DNA of 64,000 bases from Opitutia bacterium UBA7876 (GTDB lineage: Bacteria > Verrucomicrobiota > Verrucomicrobiia > Opitutales > Seribacteraceae). Location: assembly GCA_002500665.1 (NCBI GenBank), contig DLRY01000038.1, positions 41,715 to 105,714 of the forward strand, written 5' to 3'. The notes below the pieces were generated by a model. The model was given only the letters and a program-made list of their open reading frames with translations, ran no database searches and was not told where the DNA came from. The translations under genes were made by a program, and so were the position numbers. Shown here piece by piece: positions 25,981 to 34,132 of this stretch. The first letter of the stretch is position 1. Every line of letters starts with the position of its first letter.

Positions 25981-27306
25981 TTAGGTCCTGTACTTGTCCT
26001 TGAGCCCGTAAAGATGAGCGTAGTAACTCTTTCTGAAGACGGTTACCATGACGAGAAAACGAATCCAGGGAGGCGCGTTTTTCCAGGCTTTGCGAACCAA
26101 CTTCTTCAGGAAGTTGCTTTTGGCGGGCTTGGCGGGCGCGGGGGCGGGAAGGGAGGCAAAAGCATCCTCGCCAAGCTCGGATGTGCCGACGGCCTGCCAC
26201 TGTTTTTGCTTCGCCAGCAAAAGAGCCGACTGGTCGAACTCATGGATGAAGCTTTCATAGGAGTACTTTCCCGAATCAATGAGGTCCTTTCTCGCCCTGC
26301 CGGCGATTTCCGAAAGAAGCCGATCATCCCGGATGGACTCCACGATCTCCTCAATGTTGGAGAAATCCCTCTCCAGTTGCAAGAAGTGCGAACCGGGCTC
26401 GAGAATGCCGGAGTAGGTTCCGGGGTACATGACCAAGACGGTCCCAAGAGCGGCTGCCTCGAAGCATCGGGGGGAAATGACCTGCAGATCGATTTCACCG
26501 TCCTGCTCGAGCAATTGGTCGGGAACGTCCTCGAAATCGGCAAAGGGGCGGAAGGCCTGCCATCGATTGAGATCATACTCGATTTGCCCGGTAAAGTCGA
26601 TGATGCTGGCTCCGCTTTCGGTTCCCAGGGTGGTCTTGCAGTCAGCGACGAATTCGATCCACTTGGCCCCGTAGATTCGGTCCTTTTCACTCGAGGATAG
26701 ATCGCACTTCAGTCCCTTACCTCTGGTATGCTCTTGGAAACGCCTTCCGATAAGGTACTTCTCGTGGCTCTTGCGGCCGAGGAAAAAGGGGCACTTACGG
26801 GCCCGGTACCCAACGTCTATGGACCGCTCGGCGGGTGGTTTGGTACTTACTTGCGACAATTGCTCGGGCGCGTAGCCAGTCAAGGTCGTGGAAAGAGAAA
26901 CCTTTCCCTCGAGGGAGGCATAGATCTTGCGCGACACCTCGGGCGGGGCACAGGTAAAGACAAGGTCGATCCCGGCATATTTGATTTTATCGCAAACGAA
27001 ATTAACCCTGCGATACTCGTCTTGGATGAAAAGGATCTTAAGACCGGGAAACCGGCGGATCCTATCAAGCGAATCTGCGGGGACGTACTTGTCGTAGAGA
27101 AGCGAAAGGGTGTAATGAATGACGATACAGTCAATTTTCGCCATCGCATCCTCATCGGGCAACCCGTTCATGGAAGACCAGAGCTGGACGTTGTGCCCGG
27201 AATATTTCCCGAATGCATCGATGTGATCGATGACGGTTCCCGCGTTCTCGCTCTCGGCGGGACGGCTGCAGTAGAGCAGGATATTGAGTTTCTGAAAGTC
27301 GGCCAT
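25981..27306 (-). CDS. glycosyltransferase-like protein, paralogue B
   Basis: Protein of 441 residues, a divergent tandem duplicate of the following gene. It shares IDCIVIHYTL, ILFIQDEYRRVN, YRARKCPFFLG, DLSSSEKDRIYGAKWIEF, GTESGASIIDF, ISPRCFEAAALGTV, and GTYSGILEPGSHFLQLERDFSN. It adds a C-terminal extension of about 70 residues with an Ala/Pro linker and a basic, aromatic-rich end (RKAWKNAPPWIRFLV) that may touch the membrane. Probably a glycosyltransferase of the polysaccharide pathway; substrate unknown. Confidence 0.6.
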   Translation of the reverse strand: MADFQKLNILLYCSRPAESENAGTVIDHIDAFGKYSGHNVQLWSSMNGLPDEDAMAKIDCIVIHYTLSLLYDKYVPADSLDRIRRFPGLKILFIQDEYRRVNFVCDKIKYAGIDLVFTCAPPEVSRKIYASLEGKVSLSTTLTGYAPEQLSQVSTKPPAERSIDVGYRARKCPFFLGRKSHEKYLIGRRFQEHTRGKGLKCDLSSSEKDRIYGAKWIEFVADCKTTLGTESGASIIDFTGQIEYDLNRWQAFRPFADFEDVPDQLLEQDGEIDLQVISPRCFEAAALGTVLVMYPGTYSGILEPGSHFLQLERDFSNIEEIVESIRDDRLLSEIAGRARKDLIDSGKYSYESFIHEFDQSALLLAKQKQWQAVGTSELGEDAFASLPAPAPAKPAKSNFLKKLVRKAWKNAPPWIRFLVMVTVFRKSYYAHLYGLKDKYRT

Positions 27307-27367
27307 AATCAGCCCAGGCGCAACCAGGCCCGGCTAGGATCAGCCAGCGGTTGGAGCGTATTCAAAC

Positions 27368-28417
27368 TTACTTGGCAAGGAAAGGCGCGTGACGCTCCAT
27401 ACAGGTTTTGATCAAGTCCTGGTTTTCTCTTGTCCATTGGACGAGAAGTGGAATCCCCTCGGATATTTCGACCCGTGCCTCGAAACCCAGTTCGGCCTTC
27501 GCCTTTTCGGTGCTCCCGAAGCGCTTGCCCGAGCGATCCCAATCCCGGGCGGGCAAAAGATTCACGGGGGTTGGGTTCCCGGTGGCAGTATTGATCGCGA
27601 CAGCCAGCTCGGCAATGGTCGTCTCTCTTCCCGAGGCGAGGTTGTAGGTCTCCGAAGGCTTCCCGGCAAGGGCGCACCCCATCAACCCGCGGGCCATGTC
27701 CTCGACGTAGATGAAGTCGCGGCTGGAGCGTCCCTCGTTCTCCAGGGGAAGCGCTTCCCGGCTTAGGGATTTCCATACGAAGGTGGGAGTAACGTTTCTC
27801 CAGACCGTGTGCGGGGTTCCCCGCCAGCGGCCCGCCCCGAGAATTTCCCGAGGACCGTACACGTTCTGGAAGCGGGCCTTGACGAAAGGCAGTCCATGAG
27901 CTCGGTGATAGTAGTTTCCGTACATCTCCCCGATAAGCTTGGAAATGGAATAAGGCGAATCGTGAAAGAGTGAGACGGGAGCATCCTCGGTGGTGGCTAC
28001 GGCATCATCGTAGGTCTTCTCCGCCACTGCGCAACCGGCCGCGGCATAGACCACCTTGCGGAGATTCTTAAGGTCCTTGAGACGCTCGAATAACTTGAGG
28101 GTGGTCAGGGTATTGTTCTCGTGATCGGCAAGTGGGTCGGCGATCGAGGACTGGTTGCCATGATAGCAGGCCAAATGGAAGGCGAAATCCAAGTCATCCG
28201 GGAGGGAGCGGAGCACCGCATCATCAGTAATTGAGCCGCAGACGTGGCGAACGTTCGGGGCTTCCGGAACGTTGCAGGCCTCGGAAGATAGAAGGTTGTC
28301 CACAACCAGGACCTCGGAAGGCTCCTCCTCAAGGAGCTTCAAAACAAGATTGGAACCGACGAATCCGGCCCCTCCTACGACAAGGATTCTGGCGTTCTTA
28401 AAGGTGTACTCGTCCAT
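27368..28417 (-). CDS. NAD-dependent epimerase/dehydratase, WbmF-like
   Basis: Extended SDR of 349 residues acting on a nucleotide sugar. It has GGAGFVG (15-21) and YSISK with Tyr156/Lys160. The usual catalytic Ser/Thr region is unusual: YAAAGC at 124-129 instead of SSS-type. Long stretches (HGNQSSIADPLADHENNTLT, FQNVYGPREILGAGRWRGTP) closely match my recollection of Bordetella bronchiseptica WbmF. With the WbmH- and WbmG-like genes next to it, it probably helps make an unusual uronamide or amino sugar. It is the first of that set in transcription after the WbmH-like gene. Confidence 0.85.
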   Translation of the reverse strand: MDEYTFKNARILVVGGAGFVGSNLVLKLLEEEPSEVLVVDNLLSSEACNVPEAPNVRHVCGSITDDAVLRSLPDDLDFAFHLACYHGNQSSIADPLADHENNTLTTLKLFERLKDLKNLRKVVYAAAGCAVAEKTYDDAVATTEDAPVSLFHDSPYSISKLIGEMYGNYYHRAHGLPFVKARFQNVYGPREILGAGRWRGTPHTVWRNVTPTFVWKSLSREALPLENEGRSSRDFIYVEDMARGLMGCALAGKPSETYNLASGRETTIAELAVAINTATGNPTPVNLLPARDWDRSGKRFGSTEKAKAELGFEARVEISEGIPLLVQWTRENQDLIKTCMERHAPFLAK

Positions 28418-28436
28418 GATGCTTTAAATTTCGCGT

Positions 28437-29369
28437 TTAGCTTTCCGGTTCGGACAAATGACTGTGAATGGCCGAGATACCGTGCCGGTCATACCAGGCA
28501 AGCATCCTTCCGATCGTTTCCTCGAAACCAACCTCGGCCTTCCAGCCAAGCAACCTTTCGGTCTCGGTCGGATCGAGAACCACTTCGGGAACGTCGTCGT
28601 CCCCAGGCGGCACCACGGGAGGGGGTTCCTCGGGAGTGATCCCGAGATAGGAGGAAACCGCGTTGAATACGTCCTCGATGGAACGCGACTCGCCAGTAGA
28701 GACGTTGAAGACGCCGGTTGGCGAGTCCTCTCGCATGACCACCTCCATGATGGATATGAAATCCTCCATATCGAGAAAATCCCTCCGGGTATCACTGCAA
28801 AAACATGACTTTCCTTCCTTAAGGCGCTGGTAAAAAGTAGGGATGGGACCAATCGCAAGGCGCGGGCCGGTAACGTTGGCAAGGCGAAGCGAGACAACCG
28901 GAAGGCCCGAGGAGAGAAGGTATCTTTCCCCCGCCGTCTTGGAGATGCCATAGCTCGTGAAGGGTCTCTCCGGATGATCAACCGGGATGGGCGTCCGATC
29001 GGGACGCCCGTAGCAGAGGGCGGTCTGAAAATTGATGATCCTGCAGGAGCCGAACTTCTCGGTGGCCTTGGCCACGTTGACGGACCCGGTGACGTTGGTA
29101 GCTGCATCTTCCTCCCAGTCGCCCGGATCCTTGTAGGAGGCCGCCGAATGAATGATCAGATCGGGGCCGAAATCCTCAAAGCACCGGTCTACCAGACTTG
29201 CGTCGGCAATGCTTCCCTCGACCAAACTGAGGCCGGCTACCGGAGGAACGACTTCCCGCCGACCGGTGGCGAAGTTGTCGATGACGAGAAACTCAAAGCC
29301 CCGGGGCAGAAAATTTTCTATGACGTTCGAGCCGAGGCACCCGGCTCCTCCGGTAATCAATACGCGCAT
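28437..29369 (-). CDS. NAD-dependent epimerase/dehydratase, WbmH-like
   Basis: Extended SDR of 310 residues. The cofactor motif is GGAGCLG (7-13), Thr116 in FQTALCYG serves as the Ser/Thr of the triad, and Tyr140/Lys144 are in YGISK. HSAASYKDPGDW, RLANVTGPRLAIGPIPTFYQRL and TRRDFLDMEDF match Bordetella WbmH from memory very closely. It is paralogous to the WbmG-like gene two genes upstream (shared ASYKDP, FQTALCYG, RLANV.GPR). The exact reaction is not established. Confidence 0.85.
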   Translation of the reverse strand: MRVLITGGAGCLGSNVIENFLPRGFEFLVIDNFATGRREVVPPVAGLSLVEGSIADASLVDRCFEDFGPDLIIHSAASYKDPGDWEEDAATNVTGSVNVAKATEKFGSCRIINFQTALCYGRPDRTPIPVDHPERPFTSYGISKTAGERYLLSSGLPVVSLRLANVTGPRLAIGPIPTFYQRLKEGKSCFCSDTRRDFLDMEDFISIMEVVMREDSPTGVFNVSTGESRSIEDVFNAVSSYLGITPEEPPPVVPPGDDDVPEVVLDPTETERLLGWKAEVGFEETIGRMLAWYDRHGISAIHSHLSEPES

Positions 29370-29378
29370 GGCATCAAG

Positions 29379-30287
29379 TTAGGTTTTCTGTGAAAAGACA
29401 AGCAGCTCCAAGGGTTGGTGCAAGAGTCTCAGGGGGCGAAGGGGAAGGGAGCGGGACTTACGGTTGAAATCGTGCCACTCCCGCCCGTAGAAACCGCAAA
29501 GATCAAAGGCCTTGCCCAGAACCCTGCCGGAAAGGCTCGGAAGGCAGGGCTTGAAACGGTGGGACTGATAGCCGAAGCAAAAGGTCTTGATGGGCTTGAG
29601 GCCAGCCTCCGCAAGCTGTCTTCTGAGGGAAGGCCCGTCAAAAAAACGCAAGTGAGCGAACTCGTACTTCTGGCCGTTGTAGATGCTGTACTGTCCAAGG
29701 GCTTCCTTGAATGGAACCCGGCAGGCAAACCGCCCTCCCGGCTTGAGCGAACGGGCGATTCGAACGAGGGCGTTGCCCAAGTTGAGCACGTGCTCGAGAA
29801 TATCCGTCGCCACTACCCAGTCGAAGCATTCTCGGAAAGGCATGAACTCCACGTTGCCGACCGCAGTGCGGAAGGAGGTGGAGCGGCTATCGAAGTCTTC
29901 GTAGATTTTGCGTGAATTGAGAACGTAGTCCTCGGCAATGTCCAAGGCCAGCAGGCTCTTGGGGCCCTGCCGGAGAAATTCCCTTTGCAGAAACCCCCGA
30001 CCCACTCCGAGTTCCGCAACTTCAAGGCCCGCGACCGAACCCATTTTGGAATGAGTCTCAAGGGCCAAATCGCGTTGGTATTCCTCCGCATAGATGGCCG
30101 AGGAAAGGTCGTCCTCGGCCAAACCCTCGTAGGCTCCCTCGTAGGATTCGTAGATTCCATTTTGCTCGCCTTTGCTGAAGAAGCGAAGGTTTCCATCCGT
30201 CGTCGATTCCACCACGAAACCGCTTTCCGGACAGGTCCCCTGCCCATCCGGAAACTCGGTTTGATTGAAGGGGCACTCGAGGTTCAC
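29379..30287 (-). CDS. class I SAM-dependent methyltransferase
   Basis: Protein of 302 residues from a GTG start. The methyltransferase core spans about residues 80-210: VAELGVGRGFLQREFL (SAM motif I), LLALDIAEDYV, WVVATDILEHVLNLGNALVRIARSLKPGGRF. The N-terminal 40 residues contain two cysteines (CPFNQTEFPDGQGTC), reminiscent of a small metal-binding knuckle but incomplete. It lies between the WbmG-like and WbmH-like SDR genes, so it probably methylates a sugar or uronate of the same pathway. Target unknown. Confidence 0.8.
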   Translation of the reverse strand: MNLECPFNQTEFPDGQGTCPESGFVVESTTDGNLRFFSKGEQNGIYESYEGAYEGLAEDDLSSAIYAEEYQRDLALETHSKMGSVAGLEVAELGVGRGFLQREFLRQGPKSLLALDIAEDYVLNSRKIYEDFDSRSTSFRTAVGNVEFMPFRECFDWVVATDILEHVLNLGNALVRIARSLKPGGRFACRVPFKEALGQYSIYNGQKYEFAHLRFFDGPSLRRQLAEAGLKPIKTFCFGYQSHRFKPCLPSLSGRVLGKAFDLCGFYGREWHDFNRKSRSLPLRPLRLLHQPLELLVFSQKT

Positions 30288-30299
30288 AAGAAGATCCCG

Positions 30300-31235
30300 T
30301 TATTTTTCGTGCTTGAGATGGGTATATCCGCCAAAGGCGCCGAACTCGCGGAAGTAGTCGACTCCTGCCTTGGCGGTTTCCGAGATCGGGGTAAATTCCA
30401 TCTCTCCAAAATCCTCGATCGTGCGCGAAGGATCCAGTAGGATGGATGGAGCGTCGTCAGGCCCCAGTTCGCGAATCTCCGGCTCGGGATATTCGGGTAG
30501 TTCCATGGCTTCGACCACGGCGTCGTAGAGCTCCTTGATCGCCACGTCCTTGCCGGAAGAGAAGTGGTAGGTTCCGGAACCCGTACCGTCTATTGCCCGT
30601 AAAACGGCGCGACAGAGATCACCCACGAAGACGAAGTCGCGACGGGCCATGGTAACGAAGCATTTCTTTCCCTCGGTCAGCCTCTGGAAAAAAATCGGGA
30701 GGGGGCCGGAGACGTTGCGCGGTCCGATTACGTTGGCCAGCCTGAAGGTCACGTAGTCCAGTCCCGAGATTTCGATGTAGTCCTCCGATGCGGTCTTGGA
30801 GATGGCATAGGATGAATTGGCGGGGAACTTCGGGTGATTGAGCGTGATCGGTTGCTCGAGTGGCTTGACGCCGTAGCAAAGGGCGGTCTGAAAATAAACA
30901 AAGCGGGAAACCTCGTTGGCAAGGGCGGCCCTGACCAAGTTGGCTCCACCGACGCAATTGGTCAGGGTATCGTTGTACCAGTCGTCGGGATCCTTGTAGG
31001 AGGCAGCCGTGTGGACGACGGCATCGGGCTTGAACTCGGAGTAGAGCTTGTCGACCAGTTCTCTGTCGGCAATGCTTCCCTCAACGAAGGTCAGTCCGGC
31101 GTGAGACTCCGGAAGATGAACCCGGCGACCGGTGGCGAAGTTGTCGATGGCAAGGACTTGGTCTCCGCGCTCGAGCAGCATTTCCGTCGTGCGGGAACCG
31201 ATCTGCCCACATCCTCCTGAGACTAATATTTTCAT
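30300..31235 (-). CDS. NAD-dependent epimerase/dehydratase, WbmG-like
   Basis: Extended SDR of 311 residues with GGCGQIG (7-13), HTAASYKDPDDW, YFQTALCYG (Thr117), SYAISK with Tyr143/Lys147, RLANVIGPRNVSGPLPIFFQRL, and RRDFVFVGDL. It is paralogous to the WbmH-like protein and resembles Bordetella WbmG by recall. Its ATG overlaps the stop of the preceding methyltransferase by four bases. The combination of both paralogues with a WbmF-like enzyme points to one multi-step nucleotide-sugar pathway. Confidence 0.84.
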   Translation of the reverse strand: MKILVSGGCGQIGSRTTEMLLERGDQVLAIDNFATGRRVHLPESHAGLTFVEGSIADRELVDKLYSEFKPDAVVHTAASYKDPDDWYNDTLTNCVGGANLVRAALANEVSRFVYFQTALCYGVKPLEQPITLNHPKFPANSSYAISKTASEDYIEISGLDYVTFRLANVIGPRNVSGPLPIFFQRLTEGKKCFVTMARRDFVFVGDLCRAVLRAIDGTGSGTYHFSSGKDVAIKELYDAVVEAMELPEYPEPEIRELGPDDAPSILLDPSRTIEDFGEMEFTPISETAKAGVDYFREFGAFGGYTHLKHEK

Positions 31236-32146
31236 GTTGATTCTGGTTGTTTGCGAAAAGTAAAGCAGGCATTGATTCCCGCGACGTCACCCTTATGCAT
31301 GGGAAAGCCACGCGGGTCAAAGGTTAGATTGGAAATAAAATCCCTATGTTCATTGGGAAGCCTGCGGTCGGCCAAGGCCTCCAACCGATACTCCATGCAT
31401 CCCAACTCATGCAGGGACATTGAATTCCCGGAATGGGAAGGGACGAAACCAGCCTCGGAGAAAAGATCCATGAATTCGTTCTTTTCGTAACAGCGTGAAA
31501 TCGGGCATTCCCTTCCATCCGTGGTCATGCGGAAAGCATCGGCAGTGGACGTTTCGCTGTTTCTCTTCCACTTCAATTTCCATACGTATCCAACGTAGAG
31601 ATGGTACCAAATGCTGGCCGAGTTGTAGACCATGACCGACACTTTTCCCGCAGGCTTGAGAATCCGGTGGAATTCAGAGATGATCTTGTCGAGATGCAGG
31701 CAATGGTGGAGCACGCCGGATGAATGCAAGTAGTCCACTGAACCGGAAGGAAGGGGAATCTCGTTCTCAGCCTCGTCCAAACGGATGAACTCGACCGATT
31801 GATCGTGCAAGGCGAGTCGTTCGCGGGCAACCCCGATGGCGGTTTCCGAGACATCCATGCCATAAAGCTTGGACGGATTCGAGAACGAGGCAAAACCGAC
31901 CAAGTCATTGCCCGGTCCGCACCCATAGTCGACCACTACTTTTTCATCTTGGCCGGAGACCGGCATAAGATCGAGATACCCCGGATACTGTGCGTTTCTC
32001 CAGTGAAAATGCTCAAGGGAATCTTCCTTGGTCCGAAAGGATCGCGTAGCCACCATGCTGGCGTTCCAATAGGCCGCCGAACCTTTTCCTCGGGCAAGGC
32101 TACGCTTAATCTTCCGGGTTAGGTGGAAGGCGATTTTCCCTAGCAT
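31232..32146 (-). CDS. class I SAM-dependent methyltransferase
   Basis: Protein of 304 residues. It has a basic N-terminus (LTRKIKRSLARGKG), FHWRNAQYPGY, then motif I VVDYGCGPGNDLVGF, the acidic loop MDVSETAIGVARERL, and the post-motif DYLHSSGVLHHCLHLDKIISEFHRILKPAGKVSVMVYN. This sequence style is typical of methyltransferases in O-antigen and capsule clusters. It is translationally coupled to the WbmG-like gene (ATGA). The substrate is unknown. Confidence 0.82.
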   Translation of the reverse strand: MLGKIAFHLTRKIKRSLARGKGSAAYWNASMVATRSFRTKEDSLEHFHWRNAQYPGYLDLMPVSGQDEKVVVDYGCGPGNDLVGFASFSNPSKLYGMDVSETAIGVARERLALHDQSVEFIRLDEAENEIPLPSGSVDYLHSSGVLHHCLHLDKIISEFHRILKPAGKVSVMVYNSASIWYHLYVGYVWKLKWKRNSETSTADAFRMTTDGRECPISRCYEKNEFMDLFSEAGFVPSHSGNSMSLHELGCMEYRLEALADRRLPNEHRDFISNLTFDPRGFPMHKGDVAGINACFTFRKQPEST

Positions 32147-32160
32147 ATTTGGACGCTCAA

Positions 32161-34074
32161 CTACTTGATCAGCGACCTGAAGTAGGCCGCTCTATCGTGA
32201 AAGGTCTGGTGCCAGATTTCCAAACTCATGAGACTCCATACCTTCCTGGAGAATCTTCCCGCGGACTGAAAGTTCGCCAAGACTTCGTCCGCATTGATAA
32301 AGGGTCTGTTGCGTTGCTTCATACCCTCGAAAACATCCTCCACCAAGCCCTTGAGCTCGTTGCCGAGCCATTCCTTGAGGGGCACGGGGAAACCCATCTT
32401 GTCCCGCCGATTGACGATGCCTTCCGGCAATACGCCCTCGTAGGTCTTCTTGATCAGGTGCTTCATGTTTCCGCCGGAAAACTTGACCTCCGCCGAGGCC
32501 GTGGCGATACATTCCACCAAGGCATGGTCCAGAAGAGGAACCCGACTTTCCAAACCATGGGCCATACTCATCCTGTCCTCCACCTGCAGGAGGGCGGGGA
32601 GGAGGGTCTTGAAGTCGAAATGAGTCATGTGGTCGAAATAGGCTCCTTTTCGAACGTTGGCCCGGTTAAGGAAAATCTCGCGAAAGGACTCGAAGACCCT
32701 TTCCTTGTCCAGTTCTCCCCAGTCGATTTCACTTTCCATGTCGGAGGATCGGTCGACCAGCCTGAAGTATCTTTCCTCCAGGTCACCGAAGAGGCCCTCC
32801 CTCCAGAACTCGCGCATCATGGGTTTGTACTCCCTCAGCAGTCCTAGGTTTGGTACGATTGACTCGATGGTGACGACGAAATTTCCGTCCTTATAGGTAC
32901 CGTCTATGGCCGCACTTATGCATTGCTCGAAATAAGCGAGCAAATAGCGGGCGTAGCCACCGAAAATCTCATCACCCCCCTGCCCTCCCAGAACGACCTT
33001 TACTTTCTCGGCAGCCAGCTTGGAAACCATGAACTGAGGAAAGGATCCGGGGCCGGCGACGGGATAATCCAAGTGATAGATTACCTTCCTCAGGTTTTCC
33101 TCAAAATCCTCGTGCGTTATGTCAATTACGTTGAGGTTGCCTCCGGTCGTATTCGTGGCCATTTCCGCGTATTTGCTTTCGTCATAGCCCGGATACTCGA
33201 GGAACCTTCCATGGAAGGCCTCTCGGTTGCCGGAGTCATGACGGGCTGCGAGAATGGACATCAAGCTCGAGTCAATCCCACCCGAGAGATAAGCCCCGAC
33301 TGGCACGTCGGACCTGAGATGTACGCGGATCGAGTCGTCGAGAAGATGCCTCAACCTCTCTTGGAACCAATCCTCCCCGTGGTCCCAATCCACCTCGTAA
33401 CTCACGTCCCAATAGCGCCAAGTACGAACCTCATCACCCTCCACCGCAAGGGCATGCCCGGGGAGGAGTTGCTTGATCCCCTTGAACAAAGTGTTCTCTC
33501 CTATACCGAAATTGAAGGTCAGGTATTCGCCCATCGCGGCGGCATCAGTATCGATCTCCGGAAGGAAGGGAAGAAGGGCCTTGGCCTCCGAAGCGAAATA
33601 CAAAACCTGATCCACTACCGCATAGTAGAAGGGCTTGATGCCGAAGCGATCCCTCGCGCAGAAAAGCCTGTTCCGGCCATGATCCCAAAGAGCAAAGGAG
33701 AACATACCCCGCAAGTGGTCGAGACACTGGTCACCGTAGGCGTCGTAGGCCGCCAGTACCGTTTCGGTATCGGAATCGGAAGAGAATTCCCAAGCCCCCT
33801 TCAATTCATCCTGAAGTTCGAGGTAGTTGTAAATCTCCCCATTAAGGGAAATGACCGTCCCGTTCCTTCCTTCCATCGGTTGAGCCCCAGCGGGACTCAG
33901 GTCGATGATCGCCAGACGCCTGTGGGCCAAGCCCACCCTGCCGGCATCATCCATCCATTGTCCTTTGCCGTCCGGCCCGCGATGGGCCAAGAGCTCCCCC
34001 ATGCACTTGAGGGCCTTTTCACCGTTCCCCAAGGTAGATTGGTCAAGACTGATGAAACCTGCAATTCCGCACAT
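32161..34074 (-). CDS. asnB: asparagine-synthase-type glutamine amidotransferase (first copy)
   Basis: Glutamine-hydrolysing amidotransferase of 637 residues. The N-terminal Ntn-hydrolase domain starts MCGIAGF with Cys2 as nucleophile and contains HRRLAIIDLSPAGAQP, NGEIYNYLEL and DSDTETVLAAYDAYG. The synthetase domain has GAYLSGGIDSSLM (ATP pyrophosphatase loop), VVLGGQGGDEIFGGY and VEDRMSMAHGLESRVPLLDH. It is complete. In O-antigen loci such enzymes amidate uronic acids to uronamides, which fits the adjacent Wbm-like genes; true asparagine synthesis is the alternative. Confidence 0.9.
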   Translation of the reverse strand: MCGIAGFISLDQSTLGNGEKALKCMGELLAHRGPDGKGQWMDDAGRVGLAHRRLAIIDLSPAGAQPMEGRNGTVISLNGEIYNYLELQDELKGAWEFSSDSDTETVLAAYDAYGDQCLDHLRGMFSFALWDHGRNRLFCARDRFGIKPFYYAVVDQVLYFASEAKALLPFLPEIDTDAAAMGEYLTFNFGIGENTLFKGIKQLLPGHALAVEGDEVRTWRYWDVSYEVDWDHGEDWFQERLRHLLDDSIRVHLRSDVPVGAYLSGGIDSSLMSILAARHDSGNREAFHGRFLEYPGYDESKYAEMATNTTGGNLNVIDITHEDFEENLRKVIYHLDYPVAGPGSFPQFMVSKLAAEKVKVVLGGQGGDEIFGGYARYLLAYFEQCISAAIDGTYKDGNFVVTIESIVPNLGLLREYKPMMREFWREGLFGDLEERYFRLVDRSSDMESEIDWGELDKERVFESFREIFLNRANVRKGAYFDHMTHFDFKTLLPALLQVEDRMSMAHGLESRVPLLDHALVECIATASAEVKFSGGNMKHLIKKTYEGVLPEGIVNRRDKMGFPVPLKEWLGNELKGLVEDVFEGMKQRNRPFINADEVLANFQSAGRFSRKVWSLMSLEIWHQTFHDRAAYFRSLIK

Positions 34075-34132
34075 ACTCGTTAATTCCCTTCCGCTATTTT
34101 TTCTGCGTCAATTCTTATAATATTCGGCATAA

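Noticed and set aside
32923..34083. Long plus-strand frame (386 codons) opposite asnB
   Set aside because: It is the antisense of a fully conserved amidotransferase; long shadow frames are common in this GC range.
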